DNA from: Rheum nobile
Taxonomy: Eukaryota; Streptophyta; Magnoliopsida; Caryophyllales; Polygonaceae
Direction: 5' to 3'
DNA: 64,000 bases
Assembly: GCA_027886185.1 (NCBI GenBank)
Contig: WOAB01000893.1
Location: 1,302,001 to 1,366,000, forward strand
The position numbers and the translations under genes were made by a program. Positions 53,212 through 64,000 of the stretch are shown here, piece after piece. Below the pieces are notes generated by a model that saw only the letters and a list, made by a program, of their open reading frames with translations, had not been told where the DNA came from and did not search any database. How positions within the stretch are numbered: the stretch's first letter is position 1; the number at the start of each line of letters is the position of its first letter.

Positions 53212-56200
53212 TATGAGCATCCGTTGAACCAGCCTATGTTCGTAGTTCCATTGACACCAACCCCATCACCGCCCCTCGACACTGTCGTCCAACGACTACC
53301 CCTTGACGCCATCCACAACCATCCTCCAACGATTACACCAGCCTTTGTCTATTTTCCACAACCAAGTCCCCTACCCCATCGTAGCTCCATCGACGTCATC
53401 CATCTTTGTCGTCCTATGATCGCCCCTCGCCGCCGTGGTCCTGCGGTCGCCCCTCGACGCCATCCACCACCGTTGTCCCACGCGCAACCCTTGTCTATTT
53501 GTAGAAAAAATAAATAAATCACAATCTACAAATAGAAGTCAAGTGAAACAAAAAATAATGTTGAGTGGATGATAGAGATTAGAATTGTGTCCTATTATTA
53601 GTTAACTAGTGTTGGACCTGTACCATGTAAGTGTAGTTATACAACAAATATAAAAGTTCATAATACGAACAAAATAAAACCTAATCTTAAATTTTGTCTT
53701 GGCCATAGTGGCAATAACATCATAACTTAAGTAGGCTATCAAGTTGCAGTTTGGATGATGATAATGAAAGGATCTGAGGCGCTTGCTTATATAACCAACG
53801 ATTCTGGAGTGTCATAATTTTTCATAAGCTCTACAATTAGTTTTACAATTCTTTGGTTAATCTTTCACCTTTTTTTTTTCTCTGCCATTCCTCTTTGGCA
53901 ATCCAAGGCTGAAGTTCTCTCTCAGCCCAAAAGAAAAAATACCAAAAAAAGTAAAAGGTATACAATACTGATTTCTACTATCTGCAAGATTAAGAACTGC
54001 TTCAAGTAGTTGCAACAAAGATTTTCATGAGACATGCTTCAGATGGGCTTCCACGAGGAAGATATTCCAGAACTATAGAAGGGGTATGTATAAGTTCCAT
54101 ACATATAACTCAAAATAGTTTTTGATTCTATACATATAAATTGTATTGTTAAATCAAAGAGATAGTAACGCATGTTCACATGTATACAACAATTTTAAAG
54201 GAAGAGAGTTGAAGATGAAAAACCATTTCATTAAATTTATGATGATGACTAAAATATGAATACGAAATGAACATAATACATAACCCAATAAAACTAAATC
54301 TCAATCTTCGCCATAATGAAACTTAAATGAAGAAAATGTCACTATTAATTCATTTTGTTCAATATTTTGAACTTGGCCACCTTAAACCCCTTCATATCCT
54401 CCAATACCAAAAAATTAACATAAACAATAAAATGACCAAGTAACCAAAATGACTACGAATTTCCCATTAATGTATAAGAAAAAAAGGATTCTAAGACACC
54501 CAATGGCAGGTTAAATTTCAGCATCATTTTGTTTTTCCATGTGTCAAGATTTGATGTTGGGTAAGAGCCGTTTGGAAATCTTCTTACAAACCAGTAGATA
54601 AACATACATCTCTGTAGATAGTTTCACATTCACATCATCTTCTATGGATAGTGACCCTGCTAAGTAATTACTCTCTTCTCTTATCTGCAAATATCAGAGT
54701 GTAAGACCGTTGCCAAAAATGACAACATATCTTGAAAATATATTAAAATATACATCATATCAATGAAAAATGAAAAAAGAAGCCTTAAGTAATCCATATT
54801 CTCCAGCTGAGCAAGGTAAAGATAAAAACATATAAGAAAAATAAAAGCCAACATTGCAATATAAAGCAAGATAGATAATAGTGCAAATGTTATGAATACC
54901 AAGAACACCAATTATACTAATTAGCATGCAGATCCTTCCATAACTAAATTGAAATATGATCCATTATATTACTTTGAAGAAGACTCAACAAAGCTTTTAC
55001 ATCATTCCATAAGAGACGTCAATGATAGATATTTATCATAGACGTCAATGATAGATATTTATCAGAAACCAAGTATTAACTATTAAAGTAAACCTCATTA
55101 GATTATGATAAGAGGTCTCGAGAAGAATGTATATTGAAACAAATAACATATGTAAATTGCACATTACAAACAATAAATTAAAGGTATTTTTTCTTTTGGG
55201 CAGAGAGAATCAAAACCAACTTTAGATGACGTATGTATAAGTTCCATATATATAATTCAAAATAGTTATTGATTTTGTACAACAGATATCTTCATTTCAA
55301 GCTCAAGTGATAATATTTCTTCAGTAACCGTGTGTTTGCATGTATACTTAGCAGTTTGATCTAGATAGTCAAAACCTTATTATATACATAGTGCATCCTT
55401 TATGGTTTTAAGTAGAAGAGATATTACATAATCAGAAAGCATATCATTCATCAATGTGATAAAATTGATCAGCACATGTCAATCAATATATTTAAATTGC
55501 ACAATTAGAAAACCTTATTATATATACATTACAAACAATCATCCACCAAACCACCAATACTAAAGGGCATAAATAAATAAGCATCCACAAAACAACCCAC
55601 AGTTAATGCCTCAAATCAGAAGCACATAAGAAAGAGCGTGAGGAAAGCACAATTCACTTCCTAATTTGCAATTTAAAACACTATAATTATAACTTATAAC
55701 TCCATGAATCAAATATGCTTTCAATTGCCATTCTACCCCACCACCAAGTCCTCAGCATTTAGTGAATCCATCTTACTTGAATCACCCTAGGTTCCAAGAC
55801 TTACTTAACCATGCAGAGGAAGAGTACGAGTTTAATCATCCCATAAGAGGCTTCACAATTCATTGTGAGGAACATGCCTTTGTAGATTTCATCTCTCAAC
55901 TGATATGAACCGTGTAGACACAAAAATGGGATCACTCTCTACAATTTTGAGCTTCATTTGAGCTTCTAATCCTGCAGCTGATAACTGATCCCTTCTGAAA
56001 AAATGAAATACTAATGAGATTACTAATGGTTACATATATTTTCTGATCTATACATAAATTATGATGGTATCTAAATCATTAAAATTGTTTGATAAAATAA
56101 CCATCATTCTAGGTAACTACTTTAGTTTGCACAATGAATTCAAAAAGTGCATCAAACCAAGTATATTACATAGTGCATTCTTTATGATACGACCTATATA

Positions 56201-56925
56201 ACGTTTCCGTTGTTGGTTCCAACTTCCAAGTAAAGCAAACAGAAAAAATCATGCACTTTAAAGCATTTAAATGACATGTTAAACAATTTCAAGCAAAATT
56301 GCAGTTCACATGGTAGGAATAATGAACTTGCCTTGCTACTACTAATTAGGGTGGTTCAAGTATGACAACGACATCCATTCTCCTCAAGAAGAAACCAAAG
56401 ACAATGTCTCAATCACCATGAATCAATCCTTCATAATCAACACAGGGTACACAAAACTAACAAAAGGAACCAATGACCCACTTCAAAGTACAATACATCC
56501 CAAAATTGTTGCAATTCTGGATAAATGCACAATAATACTCATTGAAACCCAATTTTATAGAACCCTTTCTCTCCGACTATCTGGTGTGTAGATTAATATC
56601 TAATGGCCATTGATGTCTTTTACTGAAGGTTTTATCAGAATCTGACAAACGAAACAAAATTAGCAAACGAAAGTAGAGTCGGTATTAAAGCCTAAATCAG
56701 ATTAAGACAACTCATATTTTTTATGCCCAACTATGCTATTACGACTGAACTGGTTTTTTGGGTTTTAATACCAGAGTACTGCTCCAAACTCTATGTGTTG
56801 CAAATTTTTTGTTAAAATACATAGATTTTCTAAAAATGACAATGGGTAATAAATGTTTCAACAACTGAAAATAGAGTTCATATTGCTTGAATTTTATCCA
56901 TTGAAGAAGGGAAAAATAAGGAGAT
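53212..56925. other. long AT-rich intergenic region
   Basis: No gene supported. It contains a C-rich stretch (53224-53517, Pro/His-rich by composition), a 25-bp tandem duplication (GACGTCAATGATAGATATTT plus ATCA at about 55015 and 55040), a dispersed direct repeat (GTATGTATAAGTTCCATA, then ATAA at 54083 and 55229) and an inverted pair (CCCAAAAGAAAAAATACC at 53926-53943; GGTATTTTTTCTTTTGGG at 55183-55200). Confidence 0.5.
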
Positions 56926-57443
56926 GATGATTGAGACAATCAGTTAAGGCTGCAGACTCCCAACCAAATGCCTCACTAATTTATGAGTTGGCTGAGATGA
57001 AGGAGATGATGAGGAAGTACATGATGAAGGGTGGCCAGCAGCAAGTCAAATCATGTGGGATATGCTATGACACGATGCATCCGACCGATGCATGTCCCAC
57101 GCTGCAGGAGCCCACTACTGAGGTGAATGCTATTGGAGGATACGGCCCTTCAAGGCCAAGATATGACCCGTACTCCAACACATACAATCCAGGGTGGAGA
57201 GATCACCCCAATCTAAGGTACGGGAATCAGCAGAGTACTCCTCAAGGTCAGGAAAATCAAGAGTATCAACAGAGGCCTCCACAATTCCTATAGCGCCCAT
57301 AACAATATCAGCAGCCTGGAGGTCAAGAACAACAATTTCGAGCTCCATATGACCAAAGACCCCAAGGCCAGAGCTCTAGTTCATCTATGTCCAGCGATGA
57401 CATGATCAAGGCCCTCATCCAGGGCCTAACCACAATATCTGGA

Positions 57444-59801
57444 TGTAATACCCCTCATTTTAGTAAAGAGTATTTTGGTAAGTTTTCCAAACACTCGTAT
57501 TGTAGTCGAATTATTTTCAGAGAAGTTCAGACTTTCTGTTAAATATTTGATCTCTGTAATAATTCCTTGAGTGGAATAAAATACATTCGACGTATTTTAG
57601 GGCTTAGAATATTTGTTCGAATACGATTATGTTTAAACCAGGGTTAAAACCCATACCCATAATTCTTCCCGAACAAAAGTGGGTAAAAGGCACAGAATTT
57701 GCCTTGACCGCACCCGAGGTCATACCCACCGCACCCGCGGTCAGAATTGGTCGCCACCGCACCCGCGCCGTCATGATTTCTTTTCTGCTCCGCCGAACTT
57801 CGCCTGAGCTGCTTGCCGATCTTGTCGGAGCTGAAGCGGTGAGGCGGTGGGGGAGGTGCCAGCTGAGCTCCTTTCTTGGCCTATAAAAGGAGGAGGCTTG
57901 GAGGAGGAAGACATCTCAAATCTCTCTCTCTCCAATCTCTCTCTCGTTCCATTGTCGCCGGAGTTGCAAGCTTTCGCCGGAGTTCTTCAAGGTCGTCGCC
58001 GAAGCTACCATAGGAGGAGGAGGTGCCCTCAAGGTGGTGTTTGGTGGCCCAAGGAGTTTGGAAGTCGAAGACAATCCAAATCGAGCCCAACGCGTCGTCC
58101 CCGGTAAGATCTCGTCTTCGTCCCCGACGACTGCACTTGTGACCGCACCCGCGGCAGGGCCACCGCACCCGCGGTGTGCCTGGGCGATTTTGGGTGTGGC
58201 CTTGGGTTTTGTGATTTCGATCGGGACTTCGTTCCTTCGATTTCGTTCGCCTTTCTTTAGATTCGTACTATTTATTGTCGAATCTAACTTTGGGTTTCAT
58301 TATGGGTCATTCCGTAGGAAATTATAATCCGAGTTCTTCCTTGTTTCGGACCCGGAAACCCGTCGTCTCGAGCTTCGTTAAGCCTCGTCTAATCTAAGGC
58401 AAGTGGCGGTTCGCTCTTGCTTATCATTCCATATTTATATTGATTATCAATTGTTTAATTGTTAATTAATTTGGGATGAATATTGTTTTCGTCTGGGAAC
58501 AGTTTTGATAACTGTATGTGATTTAAAAAGAGATATTATAATAGGTTGTATTTATTGCTAGAACCAACGCTATTATATATATATATGATTGAAATACAGA
58601 TATTATAATAGGTTGTATATATTGCTAGAAACAACGCTATTATATCTGTTATTGGCCTCGATGGCTTTGATGTGAATTATTGCTCTTATGTTTTAACTGT
58701 TTAGTTAGAACGAATATTCGTAGGAACACTATGTACCTTGCGAGGTTTAGTGGTTTCTTGATAATGGTACTAGGAGGATTTTCCCTAGTATCTTCGGTCA
58801 TGACCTTACCCTTACTCAGGGTATGTGCACACAACTGGTGCCGCCATTTGGGATGTATTTCCTGGGATGTATTCCCTTTGATATCTCTTGTGAGGAGATC
58901 CGATATCTCTTGTGAAGAGATCTTAAAAGCTTATAACGTAAAATGTACGTTTTGGAATTAAATAAGATAAGTGCTTTAGTGCACATAATTAATATACCCT
59001 CAGGCGAGTAGTGCAGCTAAGAGAGTAGTGAAGCTAGGAAACTCGTCTAGACTTTGGTCAGAGTAAAGTTCTCTTTCCAATCTGAATTCGCATTGTGCGG
59101 TGAGGTTGGTCGTGAACCGAAACACCAAGTCAGTTTTAAAACGCTTGTGTGAAATTGATGTTCCTAAGCACTTGTCATACTTTCCGATAAGACTCAACCT
59201 TTTGTAGTCTTCTCTTCATATGTTTCCGTAAGACTCATTCTTTCAGAGTCCTTTCTCTTGATCATGCCTTTTCGTATATTTCAGTAGGAGTATGGTGGTT
59301 GACTATCGTCATCGACTTTTATTCGAGAAGCGATGAGTCTAACCTAATACGACTACTTAGAACCTTTTTGTTTTACCCTTGTATAGTCTTTCATTAGACT
59401 AACCAACCGATTATATTCTCTTGCATGGTTGGCTGGTGTCATCTGTCTCATACGATACATTAGATAAACTGCAGTTCCGATGAAGGCTAGAAACGACAAT
59501 GATGACAGTTGGAATTTTGAAGAGTTTTACCAGGTTGAGATTCCTTGGCGGGTGATCGTTTAGATCAAGACCCTTGTGTCCTTTATGTATTAAGACTTCC
59601 GTTGTAATATATTTGATTATGTATTTTGAATCATGGATGTAATTCTGAAATATTTGCTTTAATCAAAAGTTATGATATTTTGTATTATAACTGTTGTTTT
59701 ATGATTTATATAAACGGGTTAAGCCTGGGGTGACTTCGGATGTGAAATCTGAGGTCACTGGCGGTAATACCTTTCAAGGATATATATTTGGGGGTGTTAC
59801 A
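57444..59801 (+). mobile_element. solo LTR (about 2.36 kb) inside the Athila-like gag
   Basis: TGTAATACCCCTCA...GGGGGTGTTACA, flanks CTGGA (57439-57443) and CTGGC (59802-59806). TATAAAAG at 57882-57889 (about 438 bp from the 5' end), followed by a CTCTCTCT leader. Same family as 50584-52815. The short dinucleotide run ATATATATAT at about 58576 sits within a locally duplicated TATTGCTAGAACAACGC phrase (58555 and 58620). Confidence 0.88.
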
Positions 59802-59999
59802 CTGGCACTGTAACAACGGTGGCAAACACTACGTCCCAATCAATTGAGACATTGACCAAGCAACAAGTGGTCCTCGCTCAGTCCGTAGACACGTTGAGAC
59901 ATACTATGACCCAGCAAAATCAAGAGATGCGGTCGAGTATACAAAACTTGGAGAAGCAAGTGGGACAAATCTCCATCGCAATGAGCAAGTTGGAAGCCC

Positions 60000-60172
60000 G
60001 GCGACCGCGGACAGAATTCCGCGATCGCGGAAAAATCCATTCTGAAGAGCTATGTGAGAGAAATCCGCGACCGCGGACAGAATTTCGCGATCGCGGAAAA
60101 CTCACTGGAGAAATGGAAGAAGTCGAGGACAATCCGCGACCGCGGATACAATTCCGCGATCGCGGAAACGCC
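60000..60172 (+). repeat. three in-frame GC-palindrome modules
   Basis: CCGCGACCGCGG followed about 10 bp later by CCGCGATCGCGG, in three modules starting near 60000, 60066 and 60135. The spacing is 66 and 69 bp, so the reading frame is kept and the peptide repeats. Confidence 0.92.
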
Positions 60173-60904
60173 TCTGGAGCCCCAGTCCATCTCGAAGACG
60201 CCCGCGACGAATATGTGCATCCCAATTTCCCTCCGCTCAGCACATTGAAGCCTCCTGCTCCCTTTCCCGAGGCTCTAAAGGACACTCGAAGGCCGGAGAA
60301 TAATAAGGAATTGTTCGAGACCTTCAACAACTGTGAGGTAAATGTTCCTTTACTCAAGCTGGTAAAAAGCATTCCTCGTTATGCTAAATTCTTGAAGGAG
60401 ATCTGCACGATAAAGAGGAAGAAGGCGGTCAAGGAGAAGAGAAAGGTCCAGGTCAGTGAGAATGTATCCGCTATGCTGCAAAAGCGGTTACCGAAGAAGG
60501 CAAGTGATCCGGGGATGTTTACTATTCCCTACAAGATTGTGGGCACCTTGTTCGACAAGGCCATGCTTGATTTGGGTGCCTCCATTAATGTGCTGCCTCT
60601 CTCGCTGTACGAGTCTCTGGAGGTCGGACCATTAGAGAAGACATGGAATGTGATCCAGCTGGCAGACAATTCCTATGTCTACCCCAAAGGAGTGGTGCAA
60701 GATGTGATGGTAGAGGTTGATAAAATGCTCTTCCCTGCGGACTTCTTTGTGATGGATATGGGACATGACAAGAATGCAGTCCCTGTGATGCTAGGGAGGC
60801 CGTTTATGAACACGGCGGGCACAAAGATTGATGTGAGCAGTGGTTCGCTCACAATGGAATTTGACGGGGTGAGGGTCGGATTCAACATCGATGATTCAAA
60901 ATGA

Positions 60905-61833
60905 CACCCTCCGGATAGAAACCCCGAGTGCTCAATTGATGTGAGCAACCCAAGTTGAGGTGGGAGAGTAGCAAGTCGAGCCACGACAATAACTAAGGCG
61001 CAGTCCGGGAGGCAACCCGAGGTATGTAATTCTTTCCTGTCTTTTCATTCCATGTTTTTAGTTGTTTGTGTGTTATTTTTGCTTTTGTTTTTGCATTTAG
61101 ACTAACATGCAGGAAGGAGACCCGAAGAAAATTTGAAGACGGTGAACTACGCACCAGAATCTTTTCCGCGGGTACGGAAAAGTTACTGTAAGTCTCCTCA
61201 TCCCTGCTCGAAAAAAAAAAAGTTCTACCGAAGGTCAGCTGTCCGAGTTCCCCATGGAGAGGAGGTGCGCATCATGCTTCCAAGGAGGAGACATTCACCC
61301 CACAATTTTTTTGGCAACGATGATGGCCCGACATTCGACAGTTGAGGAGGAGGAACACCAGGGCCCATACCACGATTACATCTGGGCCCCATTTTTGTGT
61401 TCATTGAAGGCCGTACAGCCCCGATTCTTTGATGTACCACTACACCTTACAGTGGATTCCTTTTGGTTGCATGGTGGAGTTTGTTTGAATACCAATGCGA
61501 CACCAGCGACATGTGTGTATATTGATTTACCGCCAGCAACATCTTCCGTGTCCAAGCCAAGTCGACGACGGTTGTGAGTACTTTTTTGCCTTTCCCTGTG
61601 CTTCATTCTTTTTGTCTTTCATTACATTGAGGACAATGCAATGTTTAAGCATGGGGGAGTGTTCTATACTTGCTAGTCGTTGAGGAGAAAGAAAAAAATG
61701 AAGAAAAAGAAAAAGGCAAAAATAGAAATCCTAGGATAAGTCGAAAACCCGAAAGGACGGCTTAGGCAATAAGCAGGTGGCTTGGACCAGCATTAGGCTG
61801 AGGTAATAAGAGGTCAAGAGTGATGTGAGTTTA
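60905..61833 (+). other. non-coding 3' part of the Athila-like element
   Basis: Contains CCGGGAGGCAACCCGAGG (about 61006) and TTGAGGACAATGCA (about 61627) then a purine tract GCATGGGGGAG (about 61650) that fits the polypurine tract. These phrases normally occur downstream of pol in Athila-type elements. Sequence after TGTTCTATACTTGC (61661) may be its own LTR. ORFs here are not supported. Confidence 0.6.
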
Positions 61834-64000
61834 TGTAACACCCCCGACTTATTGTCGGTAGTGCCACACGCCAGTGACCTCAGACGTTGTTATCCGATGT
61901 CACCCAAGGCTTTAATCGAAACAATTAATCTTAAATAAACATGTTAAACAACGAATGATTAAACAGCGGAATACATTTTTAAATGGAACTCAACCATTTA
62001 TATTAAAAGATCCTCTCATCAAACGAGAGGAGTGTTTTTACAACAGAGTGAAATCACAACGTAAAACTTATAAATTACACAACGGAAGATATTGAAGAAT
62101 AAATCTATTACATGACTTAGTGGTAAGAATAAATAATAATTGACAACCTTTCAAAATACTAATACTTGAATCTCCAACTGCAAGTCTCTTCTTCAACGAT
62201 TACTTCGGACTTCGGGGACCAACCACTGATATGCCGTATAGGACGGATGACACCAGCCAATCATACAAGGAATAAAACCCGGTTGGTTAGTCTAATGAAA
62301 GACTATGCAAGGGTGAAAACAGAAAGGTTCTAAGTAGTCGTATTAGGCTAGACCCATCGCTTCTCGAATGAAAGCCGATGACGATAGTAAACCTCAATAT
62401 TTCTACAGAAATATACGAAACAGAAATATCAAGAGAAGACTCCTAAAGATCGAGTCTTAAGGAAACATATGAAGAGAAGACTCCAAAAGATTGAGTCTTA
62501 TCGGAAAGTATGACAAGTGTTCGGGAACATTATAATTTCACACAAGCGTTTAAAAAGACTTGACCATTTGGGTCCACGACCAACCTCACCGCGTAATGTG
62601 AATTCAGATTTGGAAGGAGGACTTACTCTAATCGAAGTCCAGACGAGGTTCCAAGTTGTACTTCTCGCCCAAGGTTCATTAATTATGTGCATAGCGGCAC
62701 TTATCTTATTTTAGTGACAAAGCGTACATTTACGTTATAAGCTTTTAGAATATATCATCTCATCGCAAGAGATATCGAAGGGGATAAATCCCGATTGTTT
62801 GGCACCAGCTGTGTGCACCTCCCCTGAGTAAGGGGATAGTCATGACCAGAGAGAGTATTAGGGAAAAATCCTCCTAATACCAGTTATAAAGAAACGACTA
62901 GACCTCGCAAGGTACATAGCGTTCCTACGAATACTCGTTCTAACTATAATGTATAAGTTCACACATAGAATCCACACCAATACCATCATGGTAATAACAA
63001 ATATAGTAGCATTGTTTCTAGCAATATATACAACCTATAATAATATCACATTTTAATCGTATCATTTATAAAATCTGTTCCCAAACGAAAATAATAGTTC
63101 ATCCCAATTTAATTAACAATTGATAATTAATGGAAATATGGAATGATAAGTTAGAGCGAACCGCCACTTGCCTTAGATTAGACGAACGATTGATCAACGA
63201 CGGGTTTCTGGGTCCAGAACGGGAATGGAAGTCGGATTACAGATTCCTACGAAAATGACCCACAACGAAACCCTAGGTTAGATTCGACAATAAAATGATA
63301 CGAATCTAAGAAGGAATGAATGATATCGAAAGAACGAAGGTCCCATCCGAGACCGGCATGCCCAAAGCCACGATCGCGATTGCCCAGGAAATCCGCAATC
63401 GCGGTGGGCACTGCCGCGATCGCGGTTGTCGAGGACGAATGTCCGCGAGTGACAAAGGCAGCGGCCGCGGACGCGGCCGACCTTGTCACTGTCGCGGTCG
63501 CGGTAGTTCATGTCCGCGGTCGTGGACATGAACTCCGGCGACCCAAAATAACGAGGAACTCACTGGCGACGACTCCTTGGTGCTCGATTCACAGTGGCCT
63601 CGACTTCTGGCCACCTTGTGCCTCCAATGCACTACTCCGGGGCTGCTACAACCCTTGGCGAAGGCTCCGACGACGACTTCAAAATCTCCGGCGAAAGCTC
63701 GAACTCCGGCGACAAGCACCTTGGGAGAGAGAAAGGTCGGGATGTGAGTGAAGATGGAGGCTCTCCTCCCCTCCTTTTATAGGGAAAGAAGGCTCCATCA
63801 ACCAACAACCCAGCTAGTGCATCGACGCCACGCGGAAGAAAGACGAAGGGCGACGCTGGGCATTTTCCGCGATCGCGGTGACTTTTCCGCGGTCGCGGAA
63901 AATTCCTTTTCCCAGGTCGCGGAAAATTCCTTTTCCCAGCTCTCCAGTGAACGCTTATTCCGCGATCGCGGTGGCTCTACCGCGGTCACGGAAATTCCCT
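61834..64000 (-). mobile_element. third LTR copy, reversed, cut by the window end
   Basis: Starts TGTAACACCCCCGACTT (the inverted 3' end) and follows the other LTRs backwards: CCGCCAGTGACCTC-like phrase near 61870, AGTATTCGTAGGAACG-like phrase near 62930 (inverse), TATA box TATAAAAG on the minus strand at 63781-63774. The 5' end should lie about 200 bp beyond the window. GC palindromes lie on both sides of the TATA box (63370-63533 and 63866-63994). Confidence 0.85.

Larger units (their letters stand above)
56931..60904 (+). pseudogene. Athila-like Ty3/Gypsy gag-protease, split by a solo LTR
   Basis: Part 1 (56931-57443) is the C-terminal gag with a CCHC knuckle (CGICYDTMHPTDAC) and YDPYSNTYNPGWRDHPN, a hallmark of this lineage. 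Two in-frame stops at about 57292 (TAG) and 57301 (TAA) sit at Gln codons. Part 2 (59802-60904) contains a coiled-coil (LEKQVGQISIAMSKL), three 22-23-residue repeats holding RPRTEFRDRGK, then a protease: FDKAMLDLGASINVLPLSLY (active-site DLGAS) and VMLGRPF. Removing the LTR with one duplication copy makes the frame continuous (TISGTVTTVAN). The N-terminal gag is missing, and the ORF ends after the protease; no RT, RNase H or integrase follows. Confidence 0.88.

Noticed and set aside
53224..53517. Pro/His-rich 97-codon ORF
   Set aside because: Driven by a C-rich repeated stretch; no domain, no splice or promoter context.
63247..63782. Overlapping ORFs on both strands near the window end
   Set aside because: They arise from GC palindromes in the LTR; Arg/Gly/Asp-rich in every frame.

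Overview
This is nuclear DNA from a flowering plant, almost certainly a eudicot. The evidence is spliced genes with GT-AG introns, plant-specific proteins (a KIN-10A/PAKRP2 phragmoplast kinesin, a plant casein kinase 1-like kinase, a B3-domain remnant, an SDE3-type helicase), telo-box/site II promoter motifs, and plant transposon families. I cannot name the species; an asterid is only a guess.

Three host genes look intact: a KIN-10A-type kinesin (12013-15394, +, 5 exons, about 840 aa), ribosomal protein eL14 (25454-27097, +, 5 exons, about 133 aa) and a casein kinase 1-like kinase (28532-33978, -, 14 exons, 457 aa, one GC-AG intron). eL14 and the kinase are convergent. Two host-type genes are broken: a B3-domain gene (103-740) and an SDE3/MOV10-like RNA helicase (6161-8872, -), which has two frameshifts, a stop and altered helicase motifs.

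Most of the rest is nested transposons. 1.3-4.6 kb: MuDR-like transposase with a 411-bp hAT-type MITE inside. 15.7-24.2 kb: L1-type LINE carrying a 5.04-kb CACTA element (16125-21167, TSD AAG) and a 623-bp MITE (21578-22200). 35.6-41.7 kb: endogenous pararetrovirus-like (Caulimoviridae-type) element on the minus strand with its promoter, decayed. 41.85-44.28 kb: 41-bp tandem satellite with a higher-order duplication. 44.3-48.3 kb: an LTR end, GC-rich ORFs and palindromes, and a FAR1/OTU-type MULE remnant broken by a MITE. 50.5-53.2 kb: hAT-like element containing a 2.2-kb solo LTR. 56.9-61.8 kb: Athila-like gag-protease element containing a second solo LTR. 61.8-64.0 kb: a third LTR of the same family, reversed and cut by the window end.

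Removing each inserted element together with one copy of its target-site duplication rejoins the host reading frame in several cases (MULE, LINE twice, Athila gag). This fixes the order of insertion. The least explained signal is an array of GC palindromes (core CCGCGATCGCGG or CCGCGACCGCGG) at matching places on both sides of the TATA box in the LTRs and also inside the gag-protease ORF of the Athila-like element.
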